This document shows, piece by piece, positions 27,333 to 36,536 of a stretch of 64,000 bases of DNA (positions are counted from its first letter, which is position 1; every line of letters starts with the position of its first letter). Source of the stretch: Planctomycetota bacterium (lineage in GTDB: Bacteria; Planctomycetota; UBA1135; GCA-002686595); the NCBI GenBank assembly GCA_002683825.1, contig NYUD01000069.1:1-64000 (forward strand). Direction: 5' to 3'. The notes under the pieces are model-generated. The model was given only the letters and a program-made list of their open reading frames with translations. It was not told where the DNA came from and did not search any database. The translations under genes were made by a program, and so were the position numbers.

Positions 27333-29759
27333 ATGCTGCCCTTCGTTACGGTCGCTCTAGGCGCCGCCTTCTTGCTCTACTACCACGGCAAGACATGGCT
27401 TGGATGGGTCTTGCCCATCGCCATCTGCTACTGGGGTTGGTGGCAAACGGGTGTCGGTGTGCACGTTAGCTCATTCGTTTTCCTTTTTAGCGCCTCGCTC
27501 TTCGTACTCGCGACGGTAATTACCGGAGTACCTTCCTTCCGGCGCGACTTTATTTCCCGCTACCTGCTCCCTGTAATCTCACCGATCCTTCCGCGGATGA
27601 GCGATACGGAACGCATCGCGATCGAAGCGGGCACGGTCTGGTGGGAAGCGGAGTTCTTCACCGGCAAACCGAACTGGCGCAGGCTGCTCAACTTTGCGCC
27701 GAAAGAGCTCACCGAACGCGAGCAAGAATTCCTGGATGGGCCCTGCGAGAAGGCCTGTTCGATGGTTTCGGATTGGATGGTCAACAAGGAAGGCGACCTT
27801 CCCGCCGAGGTGTGGGAGTATCTGAAGAAGGAAGGCTTCCTTGGGATGATTATCCCCGAGGAGTACGGTGGTCTCGGGTTTTCGGCTGGTGCACACTCCG
27901 AGGTGATCCGCAAGTGTGCCACCCGCTCGACCGCCCTCACGGTGACGGTGATGGTGCCTAATTCACTGGGCCCGGCTGAACTGCTTCTCCACTACGGTAC
28001 CGAGGAACAAAAAAAACATTACCTTCCGCGCTTGGCCAGCGGTGAAGACATCCCGTGCTTCGCATTGACCGAGCCCAACGCGGGCAGTGACGCCGGCGCG
28101 ATGCAAAGCCGCGGCGTCATCTGCGAGGGCACCTACGAGGGCAAGAAAGTCCTCGGCATGAGACTCGACTGGGACAAGCGCTACATCACGCTGGCGCCGG
28201 TCGCCACGGTCCTCGGCTTGGCGTTCAAGCTGTTCGATCCGGACCGCCTGCTGTCCGACGAGGAAGAGCTCGGCATCACATGCGCGCTCGTCCCGACAAA
28301 GCTCGAGGGTGTCGAAATCGGCGAACGCCACGATCCCCTGGGCATCGCCTTCATGAACGGCCCGACAAAAGGACACGGAGTCTTCGTTCCGCTCGATTTC
28401 ATCATCGGTGGGAGCGAAAACGCCGGTCGCGGCTGGTTGATGTTGATGCAGTCCCTGGCCGCAGGACGCGGCATCTCCCTGCCCTCGATGGCGACGGGCG
28501 CCGCTCAGGCCGCCACGCGCACGGTCGGTGCTTACTCGACTGTGCGAAAGCAATTCGCCATGCCGATCGGCAAGTTCGAAGGGGTCGAGGGGCACCTGGC
28601 TCGCATCGGTGGTTTGACCTACGCCATGGACGCGGCACGCCGCTTGACAGTGGGAGCCGTCGATGACGGCGAGAAGCCCTCCGTCGCCTCCGCCATCGTC
28701 AAAGCGTACCTGACCGAATCGATGCGCACGGCCGTCAACGATGCCATGGATGTCGTCGGCGGCGCCGGCATTTGCATGGGGCCGCGCAACCTCATCGGGG
28801 GCGGCTATGTCGGGCTGCCCATCGCAATCACAGTCGAAGGCGCCAACATCCTCACGCGCACGATGATCATCTTCGGCCAAGGTGCGATTCGCTGCCACCC
28901 CTACGTCACCGACGAAATGGAGGGCGCGTTCACCAAGGACGTCGCCAAGTTCGACAAGGCCTTCTTCGGCCACGTGGGATTCGTGTTTCGCAATATGGCC
29001 CGCACGTTCTGGTTAGGGATCACCAATGCCGCCTTCATCAGCTCGCCGATCGACGGCCCGGATGCGCGCTACTATCAGCACTTCACGCGCCTTTCATCCA
29101 TCTTCGCCCTCGCCGCGGACATTTCGATGGGCACCCTGGGCGGTGCACTGAAACGCAAAGAACTTATCACCGGCCGCCTCGCTGACTGCCTGGCCTGGAT
29201 GTACATCTCCTCCGCTACGCTCAAGCGCTTCCATGACGAGGGCTCCAAGGAGCGCGACGTTCCGTACATGCGTTGGGTGTGCGAAACGGGGCTCTACGAA
29301 GCCCAGCAGTCGTTCTTCGCTTTCCTCCAGAACCTCCCCCTCCGCCCGGCAGCCTGGTTCTTGAGCGCCCTCGCCTTCCCCTTCGGCCGTCGCTGGGCGC
29401 CACCGTCCGACCGTATCACCCACGAGGTCGCTTCGGGTCTCCTGGATGGCCACAACGCCCGCGAACACCTCACCAAAGGCATTTTCCATCCTCCGCTCGA
29501 CGAACCGGGTATGGGCGTTCTCGAAGCTACGCTCCAGAAAGTCGTGCGCGCGCAGGCGGTGCATAAGAAGATCCGTCAAGGCGTCCGTCAAAAGCTTCTG
29601 GACAAGAAGCCGCGCGCGACCCTGGTCATGCGTGCGCTGGAAGCCGGCATCATCAGCGACGCCGAAAACAGTCTGATCGAAACGGCCGAGGAGGCGCGTC
29701 AAAAGGCCATCGCTGTCGACGCCTTCAAGCCACGAGCCTGCGGCGAGAAGATCGCTTAG
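27333..29759 (+). CDS. fadE: FadE-type acyl-CoA dehydrogenase
   Basis: 808 residues from the ATG at 27333 (a TTG at 27285 is in frame). Two N-terminal hydrophobic segments (about 2-25 and 40-65) precede the catalytic part, as in E. coli FadE (814 residues). FAD/substrate motifs include LTEPNAGSDAGA, GRGISLPSMA and the helix MDVVGGAGICMGPRN. The enzyme carries out the first oxidation of fatty-acid beta-oxidation, with electrons going to ETF. Length and domain order match the family over its whole length. The upstream 168 bp contain an A/T-rich stretch (27179-27212) likely to hold the promoter. Confidence 0.95.
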   Translation: MLPFVTVALGAAFLLYYHGKTWLGWVLPIAICYWGWWQTGVGVHVSSFVFLFSASLFVLATVITGVPSFRRDFISRYLLPVISPILPRMSDTERIAIEAGTVWWEAEFFTGKPNWRRLLNFAPKELTEREQEFLDGPCEKACSMVSDWMVNKEGDLPAEVWEYLKKEGFLGMIIPEEYGGLGFSAGAHSEVIRKCATRSTALTVTVMVPNSLGPAELLLHYGTEEQKKHYLPRLASGEDIPCFALTEPNAGSDAGAMQSRGVICEGTYEGKKVLGMRLDWDKRYITLAPVATVLGLAFKLFDPDRLLSDEEELGITCALVPTKLEGVEIGERHDPLGIAFMNGPTKGHGVFVPLDFIIGGSENAGRGWLMLMQSLAAGRGISLPSMATGAAQAATRTVGAYSTVRKQFAMPIGKFEGVEGHLARIGGLTYAMDAARRLTVGAVDDGEKPSVASAIVKAYLTESMRTAVNDAMDVVGGAGICMGPRNLIGGGYVGLPIAITVEGANILTRTMIIFGQGAIRCHPYVTDEMEGAFTKDVAKFDKAFFGHVGFVFRNMARTFWLGITNAAFISSPIDGPDARYYQHFTRLSSIFALAADISMGTLGGALKRKELITGRLADCLAWMYISSATLKRFHDEGSKERDVPYMRWVCETGLYEAQQSFFAFLQNLPLRPAAWFLSALAFPFGRRWAPPSDRITHEVASGLLDGHNAREHLTKGIFHPPLDEPGMGVLEATLQKVVRAQAVHKKIRQGVRQKLLDKKPRATLVMRALEAGIISDAENSLIETAEEARQKAIAVDAFKPRACGEKIA

Positions 29760-29787
29760 TCCTACTGAAAGGCCTGTACGAGCACCC

Positions 29788-29816
29788 CGCTGACGCCAGG
29801 ACCCTTCCGGTCAGCG
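29788..29816. terminator. Possible hairpin between convergent genes
   Basis: CGCTGAC (29788-29794) can pair with GTCAGCG (29810-29816) over a 15-nt loop, about 30 bp after the fadE stop. There is no T-run, so this is only a weak terminator candidate. Confidence 0.3.
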
Positions 29817-29901
29817 TCGGCGTTCCAGAGCGTCGCTCGAACAAGGCACTCGTATCCTGCAGGACCTATCGGCCATTCCGTCCGTATCGTGACGGCACGG
29901 C

Positions 29902-31812
29902 TCAATGCCCCCCCTTTTCGATCTCCAGGTGATCGAAGAGATGTCCTTCTTGATCGAAGGACTTGATCTCGAGCGTCATGCCGTTGATCGCCACGTAGGA
30001 AAAATGGTGTCCGCGCCGTACGTTGTTCTGGAACCAGGGACGAATGGGCCCCGGCGTCTCCAGTGAGCCGCCCCCGCCCCCGGTGATCATGTACACCGTA
30101 CCAGTTCCGTTGGGCACAGCTTTGGCATTGCGCAGCGGCCAGGTGCGCTCGTAGGAATGAATATGACCGTTCCAAACGAGATCCACGGCGTGGAAGTCGT
30201 AGAGGGCGACGAGTTCGCGTGTACGGGTGTCGCCGCGTGTCGATGGGCCGGTCCAGGTGTCGCCGTAGTCGTTCTCATCCGAGGAATAGGCCGGATGGTG
30301 ATAGCAAACGATCTTCCAGGCCGCCTTGGAGCTCCCCAGCTCCTTGTCCAACCACAGATACTGCTCCGATCCTTCATCGACCTTGCGATTGGAGTCGATC
30401 ATGAAGAATTGGGCGTTGCCGTATTCGAAAGTGTAGTAGTACTCCGGGGTCGGCAGCGTGACGTAGTCGTAGTAGTAGCGCGCGTCCTGTTCGTGATTGC
30501 CAAGGACCGGATAGAAAGGCACCCGTTCGATGAGCGGCTTCATGCTGGCGAAGAACTCTTCAACCCACTGGCGCTTGTCCCCGCCTGTAGAAACCAGATC
30601 GCCGGGATGGAGCAAAAAATTCGGGCGTAGCCCCCATGCGAGCGTGGCGAGCTTGCCGGAAACTTCCGGGTTGCCTTGGGTGTCACTGATCACCGCAAAA
30701 GCGAATGGAGTGCCCTGTTCGCATGCGGTCTGAAAACTGAGGATTGAACCGGTGAGGACCCGGCCCAGATCGTCCTGCGATTCGACCTGATAGTAGTAGG
30801 CCTGGTTCGATTTGAGACCGTCCAACAGAACCTCGTGCAGCTTCTGAGCCCCAGGTTGATCTCGCTCGGAAGAAAAAACCGGACGCCGTTCGTCCTCCTC
30901 ACCTTCGAATTGAACCGCTTCTGCAAAACGCACGAGCGACGAGCTGGGGCGGGAGGTCTCCCAACGCACGACGATACTCTCGCGCGTGGCCATCTGCAGG
31001 TAGGGCTCGATGACCCAACGGTGCTCCGGGTCGAGCCACAGGTAAGGCGCGGCCTGGGCGAGAGTGGCCGAATGCGAAAACGAATCGCGTAGCCACTCCT
31101 CATTGGCAGCCTGATCGTAAAGACGAACCGATCGTATGCGGCCATGATGGAAGAACTTTTCATCGCGGTCGAAGTAGCCGCCGATAACCAGCGGCGCTGC
31201 TTGCGGATAGAGTACATCCCCCGATTGTGCGCTGCTCGCTGCCTCGAGGTGGCCGTTAACAAAGAGTCGCATTTCCTTGCCGTCGTAGGTCGCGGCAACG
31301 TGATACAGCAGGCCTTCCTCGTACACGGTTCGGCCTCGGAGATAGGTCATGCTGCCGTTGCCATCATTCGCCCCGACCGACGCCAACCCGAACGTGAACG
31401 TCTTTTCACCGTAGCCCAAGATCCAACCGGTCTCGGCGTCGCCGTTGTCCTGCAGAACGCCCAGGATCCCGCCCCAGGGCTTGGGTGAATTGATAGACAC
31501 CCAGGCGGAGATCGTCAGATGGCGCTTGGGGAGTTTCTGGGTGCCCGAACGAAAATTCTCGGCCAATACGACACGCGTCGAACGCCCGTCGAAATAGAGC
31601 CCCTCCCCTGCGGGATCTTCGACAAAGCTGACCTCGCCGAGCACCCGGCCGACCGAGCCCAAGACGGCATTGAGTTTTCCACTCTCCAGGTGGTGTCCAT
31701 TCAGCTCCCAGCTTCCGATGGGGTCGGGACCATCGTGGCGCGGGTCGTGGGCTGCAAGGGTCAGCAGGGAGGTCGCAAGAAACTGTGCGGTGATCAACAA
31801 ACCGAGAGCCAA
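29902..31812 (-). CDS. LamG-Fn3-purple acid phosphatase-like metallophosphoesterase
   Basis: 636 residues, secreted (signal peptide about 1-20). A LamG/concanavalin-like domain (about 33-235, with LYFDGRSTRVVL and LFVNGHLEA) is followed by a fibronectin-like domain (about 265-362) and a metallophosphoesterase of the purple acid phosphatase type (about 370-600). Metal ligands visible are Asp377, Asp405, Asn439-His440 (LGNHEQD), His505/506 (VCYHHP), and His550 and His552 in GHIHSYERT. The PAP motif GDxxY, whose Tyr gives the purple colour, is GDLVS here, so the Tyr is missing. It probably removes phosphate from extracellular substrates; the LamG domain would bind sugar or surface. Confidence 0.85.
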   Translation of the reverse strand: MALGLLITAQFLATSLLTLAAHDPRHDGPDPIGSWELNGHHLESGKLNAVLGSVGRVLGEVSFVEDPAGEGLYFDGRSTRVVLAENFRSGTQKLPKRHLTISAWVSINSPKPWGGILGVLQDNGDAETGWILGYGEKTFTFGLASVGANDGNGSMTYLRGRTVYEEGLLYHVAATYDGKEMRLFVNGHLEAASSAQSGDVLYPQAAPLVIGGYFDRDEKFFHHGRIRSVRLYDQAANEEWLRDSFSHSATLAQAAPYLWLDPEHRWVIEPYLQMATRESIVVRWETSRPSSSLVRFAEAVQFEGEEDERRPVFSSERDQPGAQKLHEVLLDGLKSNQAYYYQVESQDDLGRVLTGSILSFQTACEQGTPFAFAVISDTQGNPEVSGKLATLAWGLRPNFLLHPGDLVSTGGDKRQWVEEFFASMKPLIERVPFYPVLGNHEQDARYYYDYVTLPTPEYYYTFEYGNAQFFMIDSNRKVDEGSEQYLWLDKELGSSKAAWKIVCYHHPAYSSDENDYGDTWTGPSTRGDTRTRELVALYDFHAVDLVWNGHIHSYERTWPLRNAKAVPNGTGTVYMITGGGGGSLETPGPIRPWFQNNVRRGHHFSYVAINGMTLEIKSFDQEGHLFDHLEIEKGGH

Positions 31813-31956
31813 CCTAGTTGATGGCCTGGGAACGGTAAAGGGCGAACGGCACGTACCATGGATACGGCAGAGAAAGTTGACGGCATATGATGTCGCCGGA
31901 GTTCCCTTACGCGGCGCGTCGATGAACGCCCTCGCTCAGCACCGGAGGCCACGCCC

Positions 31957-32487
31957 CTACGGCGCGAGGATCGCTTGACCCTGTTCCAGCGCCAGTAAAG
32001 CTCGCTTGCGATCCATCCCTCCGCCGTAGCCGGTCAGAGCGCCATCAGCGCCGATGACGCGGTGGCAGGGGATGATGAGCGATACCGGATTGGCGCCGTT
32101 CGCACGCCCCACCGCGCGTGAAGCTCCTGGTCTTTCGAGCTGTACTGCCAGCTCGCCATAGCTCCGTGTTTGGCCGTACGGAATCTCCATCAACGCCTGC
32201 CACACGCTCTGTTGAAAGGAGGTGCCATGGGGCGCAACCTCGAGATCGAATTCTTGGATCCTGCGGGCGAAGTAACCGTCCAGGACCCTGGCGACGCGGG
32301 CCAAGGGCTTCTTCTCCCAGCGCAACTGAACCCCGCGCGCGGCCAGCTCGGCTTCGACCGCAGGCTTCGAGTCGGGCGCCGTACGCGAGCCGCTGAAGTG
32401 AAGCTGGGTCAGGCGGCCTTCTCCATCCACCATGGCCCAGATCGTCCCAAGGGGTGAGGGGATCGTGTCGGCGTATTGGGTGGTCAT
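31957..32487 (-). CDS. ogt: Methylated-DNA--protein-cysteine methyltransferase
   Basis: 176 residues from the ATG at 32485-32487, which overlaps the stop of the upstream Ada-AlkA gene (ATGA); the longer open frame is not used. Catalytic Cys141 lies in the family motif IIPCHRVIGADG, with the Arg-finger/helix region RAVGRANGANP before it. The protein repairs O6-alkylguanine and O4-alkylthymine by irreversible transfer of the alkyl group to its own cysteine. It is coupled to the Ada-AlkA fusion in an alkylation-repair operon; the fusion lacks an Ogt domain of its own, so this gene supplies that third activity of the classical Ada response. Confidence 0.94.
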   Translation of the reverse strand: MTTQYADTIPSPLGTIWAMVDGEGRLTQLHFSGSRTAPDSKPAVEAELAARGVQLRWEKKPLARVARVLDGYFARRIQEFDLEVAPHGTSFQQSVWQALMEIPYGQTRSYGELAVQLERPGASRAVGRANGANPVSLIIPCHRVIGADGALTGYGGGMDRKRALLALEQGQAILAP

Positions 32488-33959
32488 TTCTGCTCCGCGA
32501 GGGTTTTCCAAAGGTGGCAGGTCGCGAGGCTGCGGTGCGGAGCGAACGGTTCCATGCACCGCAGCGTCTCGTTCACATCGGGCCGTTCTTCGAGGTTGAA
32601 AAAGCGCTGCAGGGCGGCGACGAGCCCCGCATCGCCGACGGGAACACAATCTTCGAAACCAAACGAGCGCATCGCCAGGTACTGGGTCGACCACGGCCCC
32701 AACCCGCGGATAGCGAGGAGTCTTTCGTCCAGCTGATCTGCCGGTAATAGCACGAGAACATCGCTGTCGAGCTCGCCCGACACGATCTTTCTTGCGGCAT
32801 CGATCAGATATTCCGCCTTGCGGCCGGAGAACTTGAGCGCCTTCAGGTCCTCGACCATCAACTCGGAAACGGCTTGTGGATCAGGATGGGCGCGGAAGCC
32901 GTCGCCGGCATCTCGGCCCGCGAGCTGAATCAAAGCGCTACGGCAGGAGGAAGCGAAGCTCAGGTTGACTTGCTGGCCCACGATGACCCAGGTCAGACCC
33001 TCGAAGAAATCGGAGGTTTGCGGAATCCGCAGGCCTCGCCGCCCTCGAACCAGGCGTCCCATCCCCGCCATGCGCGCGATTCGCTTTTCGAAAGCGCCGG
33101 GATCACTGGCGAAGTTCAGCATGCGCCGCGCACTGGAGTGTGCCTCTAGTCGGGTGTGCCGCGTGATTCGCCTGGGGCCTTTCAGACGGATGTCGACGCT
33201 CTTCGAGCGGAATGAAAACTCAAGACGCACCGGACGATCGTGGAGCAACAGCGCCTTGATCCCCCGTGCCCCCTCGACGCGCTCGCACACTCCGGACGCA
33301 TCGCGGCCGAACATCACGAAGAGATCCTGATAACGGAAATTTTCGGGCAAGGTCAAGCTGAATCCATCGTCTGTCCCGATGCAGAATTCCTTGTAGGCAC
33401 CGGGAGAAAGTCCCATCGAGCGACGAAAATGCTGGTGGAAGGGCGAGGAGCTTTCGAAGCCTGCCGCGAGTCCCGCGTCGATCACCTTGGCGCCGCCCCG
33501 GGACAGGTGCTCCGCCGCATGCGCGATGCGCGCTGCCATCAAGTGATCGGCGGGACTCGTGTGGAAGTAGCGCCGAAACAGCTCGGTCAACTTCGCCTTG
33601 CCGACACCGGCCGCCGAGATCATCGCTCCGACGTCGATGAACCGGATGGGATTCCGGCGTGCCTCTTGCGCCAGATCGACCACCAGCTCGCCATCGGGAT
33701 CGAAGCGCTGGTAGAAACGATCCGGCTTGCAGCGCTTGCAGGCGCGCAGGCCCGTCGCTCGGGCAGCGTCCTCGTCCGCAAAGAAGCGCACGTTCTCGGG
33801 CTTGGGCTGCCTGGCCACACAGGATGGCAGGCAATAGATGCCCGTCGTCAACACTCCGACGACAAAGGCACCGTCGTTGCGCAGTTCCTTCGAGAGGAAG
33901 CGGCGCAACAGCTCCTCACGGGGAAGGCCGATGATGCTCACGGCGTTCATACGGGGCAT
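32484..33959 (-). CDS. Ada-type regulator fused to AlkA DNA glycosylase
   Basis: 491 residues in one chain. The N-terminal methylphosphotriester-accepting zinc domain has Cys43, Cys47, Cys74 and Cys77 (GIYCLPSC, ACKRC). Next come an AraC-type helix-turn-helix pair (about 95-190) and the AlkA N-terminal domain. The helix-hairpin-helix glycosylase (about 300-480) has LAIRGLGPWSTQYLAM and the catalytic Asp443 (VGDAGL). Methyl transfer to Cys43 should switch on transcription, while the AlkA part excises 3-methyladenine and related lesions. This fusion type is known in several phyla (AdaA-AlkA in Actinobacteria and others). It heads the operon with ogt. The first ATG (33959) was kept, though Met4 is possible. 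Confidence 0.93.
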   Translation of the reverse strand: MPRMNAVSIIGLPREELLRRFLSKELRNDGAFVVGVLTTGIYCLPSCVARQPKPENVRFFADEDAARATGLRACKRCKPDRFYQRFDPDGELVVDLAQEARRNPIRFIDVGAMISAAGVGKAKLTELFRRYFHTSPADHLMAARIAHAAEHLSRGGAKVIDAGLAAGFESSSPFHQHFRRSMGLSPGAYKEFCIGTDDGFSLTLPENFRYQDLFVMFGRDASGVCERVEGARGIKALLLHDRPVRLEFSFRSKSVDIRLKGPRRITRHTRLEAHSSARRMLNFASDPGAFEKRIARMAGMGRLVRGRRGLRIPQTSDFFEGLTWVIVGQQVNLSFASSCRSALIQLAGRDAGDGFRAHPDPQAVSELMVEDLKALKFSGRKAEYLIDAARKIVSGELDSDVLVLLPADQLDERLLAIRGLGPWSTQYLAMRSFGFEDCVPVGDAGLVAALQRFFNLEERPDVNETLRCMEPFAPHRSLATCHLWKTLAEQK

Positions 33960-34015
33960 GAGTTTAGCTCACCCCCGGATCCCCGCTTCGGGATCCGGCC
34001 GCTGGAATCCGGGTT

Positions 34016-34411
34016 TCAGGAAGGGTCGCTGAGAAAGGGCAGTGCCGGGTAGCCCGCCGGCTCGCCGGCATTCGCCCTCATCGCTGCCAAAACGCAAAAG
34101 CCGACCTCGGCCAAAAAAAACAGGGCCGGACCGACGCAGGCCATCACCAGCGCGAAGGGAATGGTGACCAGGCCGAGGACCAGCAGAACGGTAAACGCGT
34201 AGTAGGGGATCACGGCCAAAAACAGGGTCAACTGGAAGTTCAGCGACTGACGCGCATGGTGCGCGACAAAACGGCTGTCATCCCCCTTCACCAGAAGGAT
34301 CACCAGGGGCACGCCGAACTGAAGCAGCCCTCCGGAAACGAAGGAGACCAGCAGGGTTCCAAGGTGAGCCACGATGGCCCAGTTTTTTTCGTCGCTGGTC
34401 GGCATGTTCAC
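34016..34411 (-). CDS. DUF4870/TIC20-like membrane protein
   Basis: 131 residues with three or four membrane helices at about 12-42, 58-80 and 85-110. The N-terminal pattern DEKNWAIVAHLGTLL and the loop FVAHHARQSLNFQLT are typical of DUF4870 proteins, small membrane proteins of unknown function. It is alone on the minus strand 56 bp upstream of the Ada-AlkA gene and may be transcribed with it. The start ATG is at 34409-34411. Confidence 0.85.
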   Translation of the reverse strand: MNMPTSDEKNWAIVAHLGTLLVSFVSGGLLQFGVPLVILLVKGDDSRFVAHHARQSLNFQLTLFLAVIPYYAFTVLLVLGLVTIPFALVMACVGPALFFLAEVGFCVLAAMRANAGEPAGYPALPFLSDPS

Positions 34412-34841
34412 GATTGCAGTCCTCTCACGCGAGGTTTCCAGGGCTCCCTGAAGCTATCCCCCGCGACCGCGGTCGCCACACTACGCAAGAGCAAGGCCTT
34501 TCTTCTCACGAATACCGGGTTCCTGTCGCTCGGGACTCTCGAGCGCCGCCTCGACAGGCCGGAGAGTGGAGCGTGGCGCTCGAGATCTCCACCACGATCG
34601 TGGTCCCGTTTTCAACGGTCCGCGCCTATCCTTCAACCCTTCGACGTTGTGACCTCCGTTCGTCCGTGCCCGCCCGAACGACAACCGGGTTGGACTTCGT
34701 CCGACGACGGAGCTCCTCGGCTCTCGATACGCCTGCGAAGTGCTTGCTCAAGCAAGGAAAGTGCAATTGAGCCCCCCCTTTCCGAGGGTCTCTGGGATAC
34801 TCGAGAGTGAGTACATACAGCCAACTCCCTCGAGAGAAGAA
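34412..34841. other. Intergenic region with a 14-bp palindrome
   Basis: 430 bp between divergent genes (DUF4870 and matrixin). No gene recognised. It contains the perfect palindrome ACCACGATCGTGGT at 34591-34604, a possible dimeric regulator site. The final 15 bp hold a purine-rich Shine-Dalgarno (GAGAGAAGA) for the protease. Confidence 0.45.
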
Positions 34842-36464
34842 ATGAAGCCTTTCACGGCCTTTTTCAGCGCCCTCGTTTGCGGGCTCGCGACCCACGCCCA
34901 ACAGGTCAGCCACAGTAAGGACACCCCCTGGGCGGATGTCATCTGTTTCGCTGAAGGCACGCCCCAGGATTATGTCAACGCTCGCAACGCGGCCCTACCC
35001 CAGACGCTCGAATTCAATCTCGGGCCGCGTTGGCCCGGTGCGCAGGGCAGCCCGACCACCGTCTCCTGGAGCCTTGTTCCAGATGGCCTGAACATTCCCA
35101 ACGGCATCGGAGAAGGCTCCGCCCCCAGCGCGTTGTTCAACGCGATGGATGCGGAGTTTTCCGGACAAGGCGGCCGCGCGGCGTGGATCGCACGAGTTCA
35201 GCAGTGCTTCGACCGCTGGGAGGAGATCTCCGGCCTCCAGTTCGTACGGCGCACCGATGGTCAGGACGACTGGGACGACGGTGCGGCATGGAACTCCAGC
35301 GGAAACTCCGTGCGCGGCGACATCCGAATCGGCGGCAAACCCATCGACGGCAACTCCGGTGTTCTTGCTTACGCCAGTTTCCCGACCTTCGGAGACATGG
35401 TGCTCGATGTCGCCGAGAACTGGTCAAGTGCCCCCAACCAGAACCGTTTCATGCGCAACATCATTGCACATGAAGCCGGCCACTCCCTCGGACTGGGTCA
35501 TGTCTGTTCCAGCAACGGGACCTACCTGATGGAGCCGTTTCTCACCACATCGATAGACGGCCCCTTCCACGACGACATTCGCGGGATTCAGCGCCACTAC
35601 GGTGACCCCTTCGAAACCGACAACAGTGTCGGTGCAGCCACGAATCTGGGCACGTTGCCCCCGGTACTGAACGTCGGCCTGCTGCCCGCTCCGATAACGG
35701 GAATGACGCCTCCCAACTCCTCGAGACTGAGCCTGGACAACTCGTTCGAGACCGACTGGTTCACGTTCTCCCTGGCTGACAATACCGATCTGACCCTCAC
35801 CGTAACGCCCCTCGGCGTCAACTACGACGACAGCGATCAAAACGCGAATGGCTCGTGCGGTTCGGGGAATTTCATCGATTCCCGATCGATCGGCGATCCC
35901 GATCTCATTCTCCACAGCGCCAACGGGGTCAACGTCATCGCCTCCTCTACAGGAGGCGGCGCGGGCGAGACGGAGCAGATCTCCGTCACCGCCTCCGCCG
36001 GTGACTATGCGATCGAGGTACACAACGATACAGCGGGCGGGATCCAGCTGTACGACCTCCAGATCGAAGCCACACCCCTCGTCTCGTGTGGTGGTTCTGC
36101 TACGGTGGCGACGCGCAGCGGCGGTTTGAACCTGAACACCTACACGGCGAGCCCAGCGGTTCTCGGGTCGACCGTCTCGTTCACGGTGATCGGCAGCTAT
36201 GACAACGGCATCGTGTTCGCCTTCACCACACCCGGGAACTTCAACCTCGGCAACGGACAGGTCCTCTTGGTCCAGCTCGGTGTCGGCTTCTTGTTCTCGC
36301 ATACGCTCACCGGATTACCGTTCGGATCGGCGACCCAGGCCGTGCCTCTCGACCCTGCCTTCTGCGGCTTCGTCGCGTATACACAGGCGCTGCTAACCCA
36401 ACCGACCGCCGGTGGGCTGGAGTTCCAGTTGACGAACGCCCAGGACCTCACGTTGGGTTCGTAG
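34842..36464 (+). CDS. Secreted matrixin-type metalloprotease with PPC-like and C-terminal beta domains
   Basis: 540 residues from the ATG at 34842, which follows a purine-rich Shine-Dalgarno and opens a signal peptide. The zinc motif HEAGHSLGLGH at 210-220 is the full HExxHxxGxxH of metzincins, with the following methionine (LMEPF) in place of the Met-turn. The catalytic domain covers about 60-260. A pre-peptidase C-terminal (PPC)-like beta-sandwich (about 265-415; DWFTFSLADNTDLTLTV) and another beta-domain with DPAFCGFVAYTQA near the end follow. It should be secreted and degrade extracellular protein. It is monocistronic; downstream lies a pseudogene on the opposite strand. Confidence 0.9.
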   Translation: MKPFTAFFSALVCGLATHAQQVSHSKDTPWADVICFAEGTPQDYVNARNAALPQTLEFNLGPRWPGAQGSPTTVSWSLVPDGLNIPNGIGEGSAPSALFNAMDAEFSGQGGRAAWIARVQQCFDRWEEISGLQFVRRTDGQDDWDDGAAWNSSGNSVRGDIRIGGKPIDGNSGVLAYASFPTFGDMVLDVAENWSSAPNQNRFMRNIIAHEAGHSLGLGHVCSSNGTYLMEPFLTTSIDGPFHDDIRGIQRHYGDPFETDNSVGAATNLGTLPPVLNVGLLPAPITGMTPPNSSRLSLDNSFETDWFTFSLADNTDLTLTVTPLGVNYDDSDQNANGSCGSGNFIDSRSIGDPDLILHSANGVNVIASSTGGGAGETEQISVTASAGDYAIEVHNDTAGGIQLYDLQIEATPLVSCGGSATVATRSGGLNLNTYTASPAVLGSTVSFTVIGSYDNGIVFAFTTPGNFNLGNGQVLLVQLGVGFLFSHTLTGLPFGSATQAVPLDPAFCGFVAYTQALLTQPTAGGLEFQLTNAQDLTLGS

Positions 36465-36536
36465 CGCTACCCACGGCGGCTGCCCTACACCGCGTTCCGT
36501 CCAAGAATCTCAGCCGTGACCTCGTCGGTCCTGCGC

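Noticed and set aside
35424-36302. 292-codon minus-strand frame opposite the matrixin gene
   Set aside because: Shadow of the protease; the plus strand carries HExxHxxGxxH and a signal peptide.
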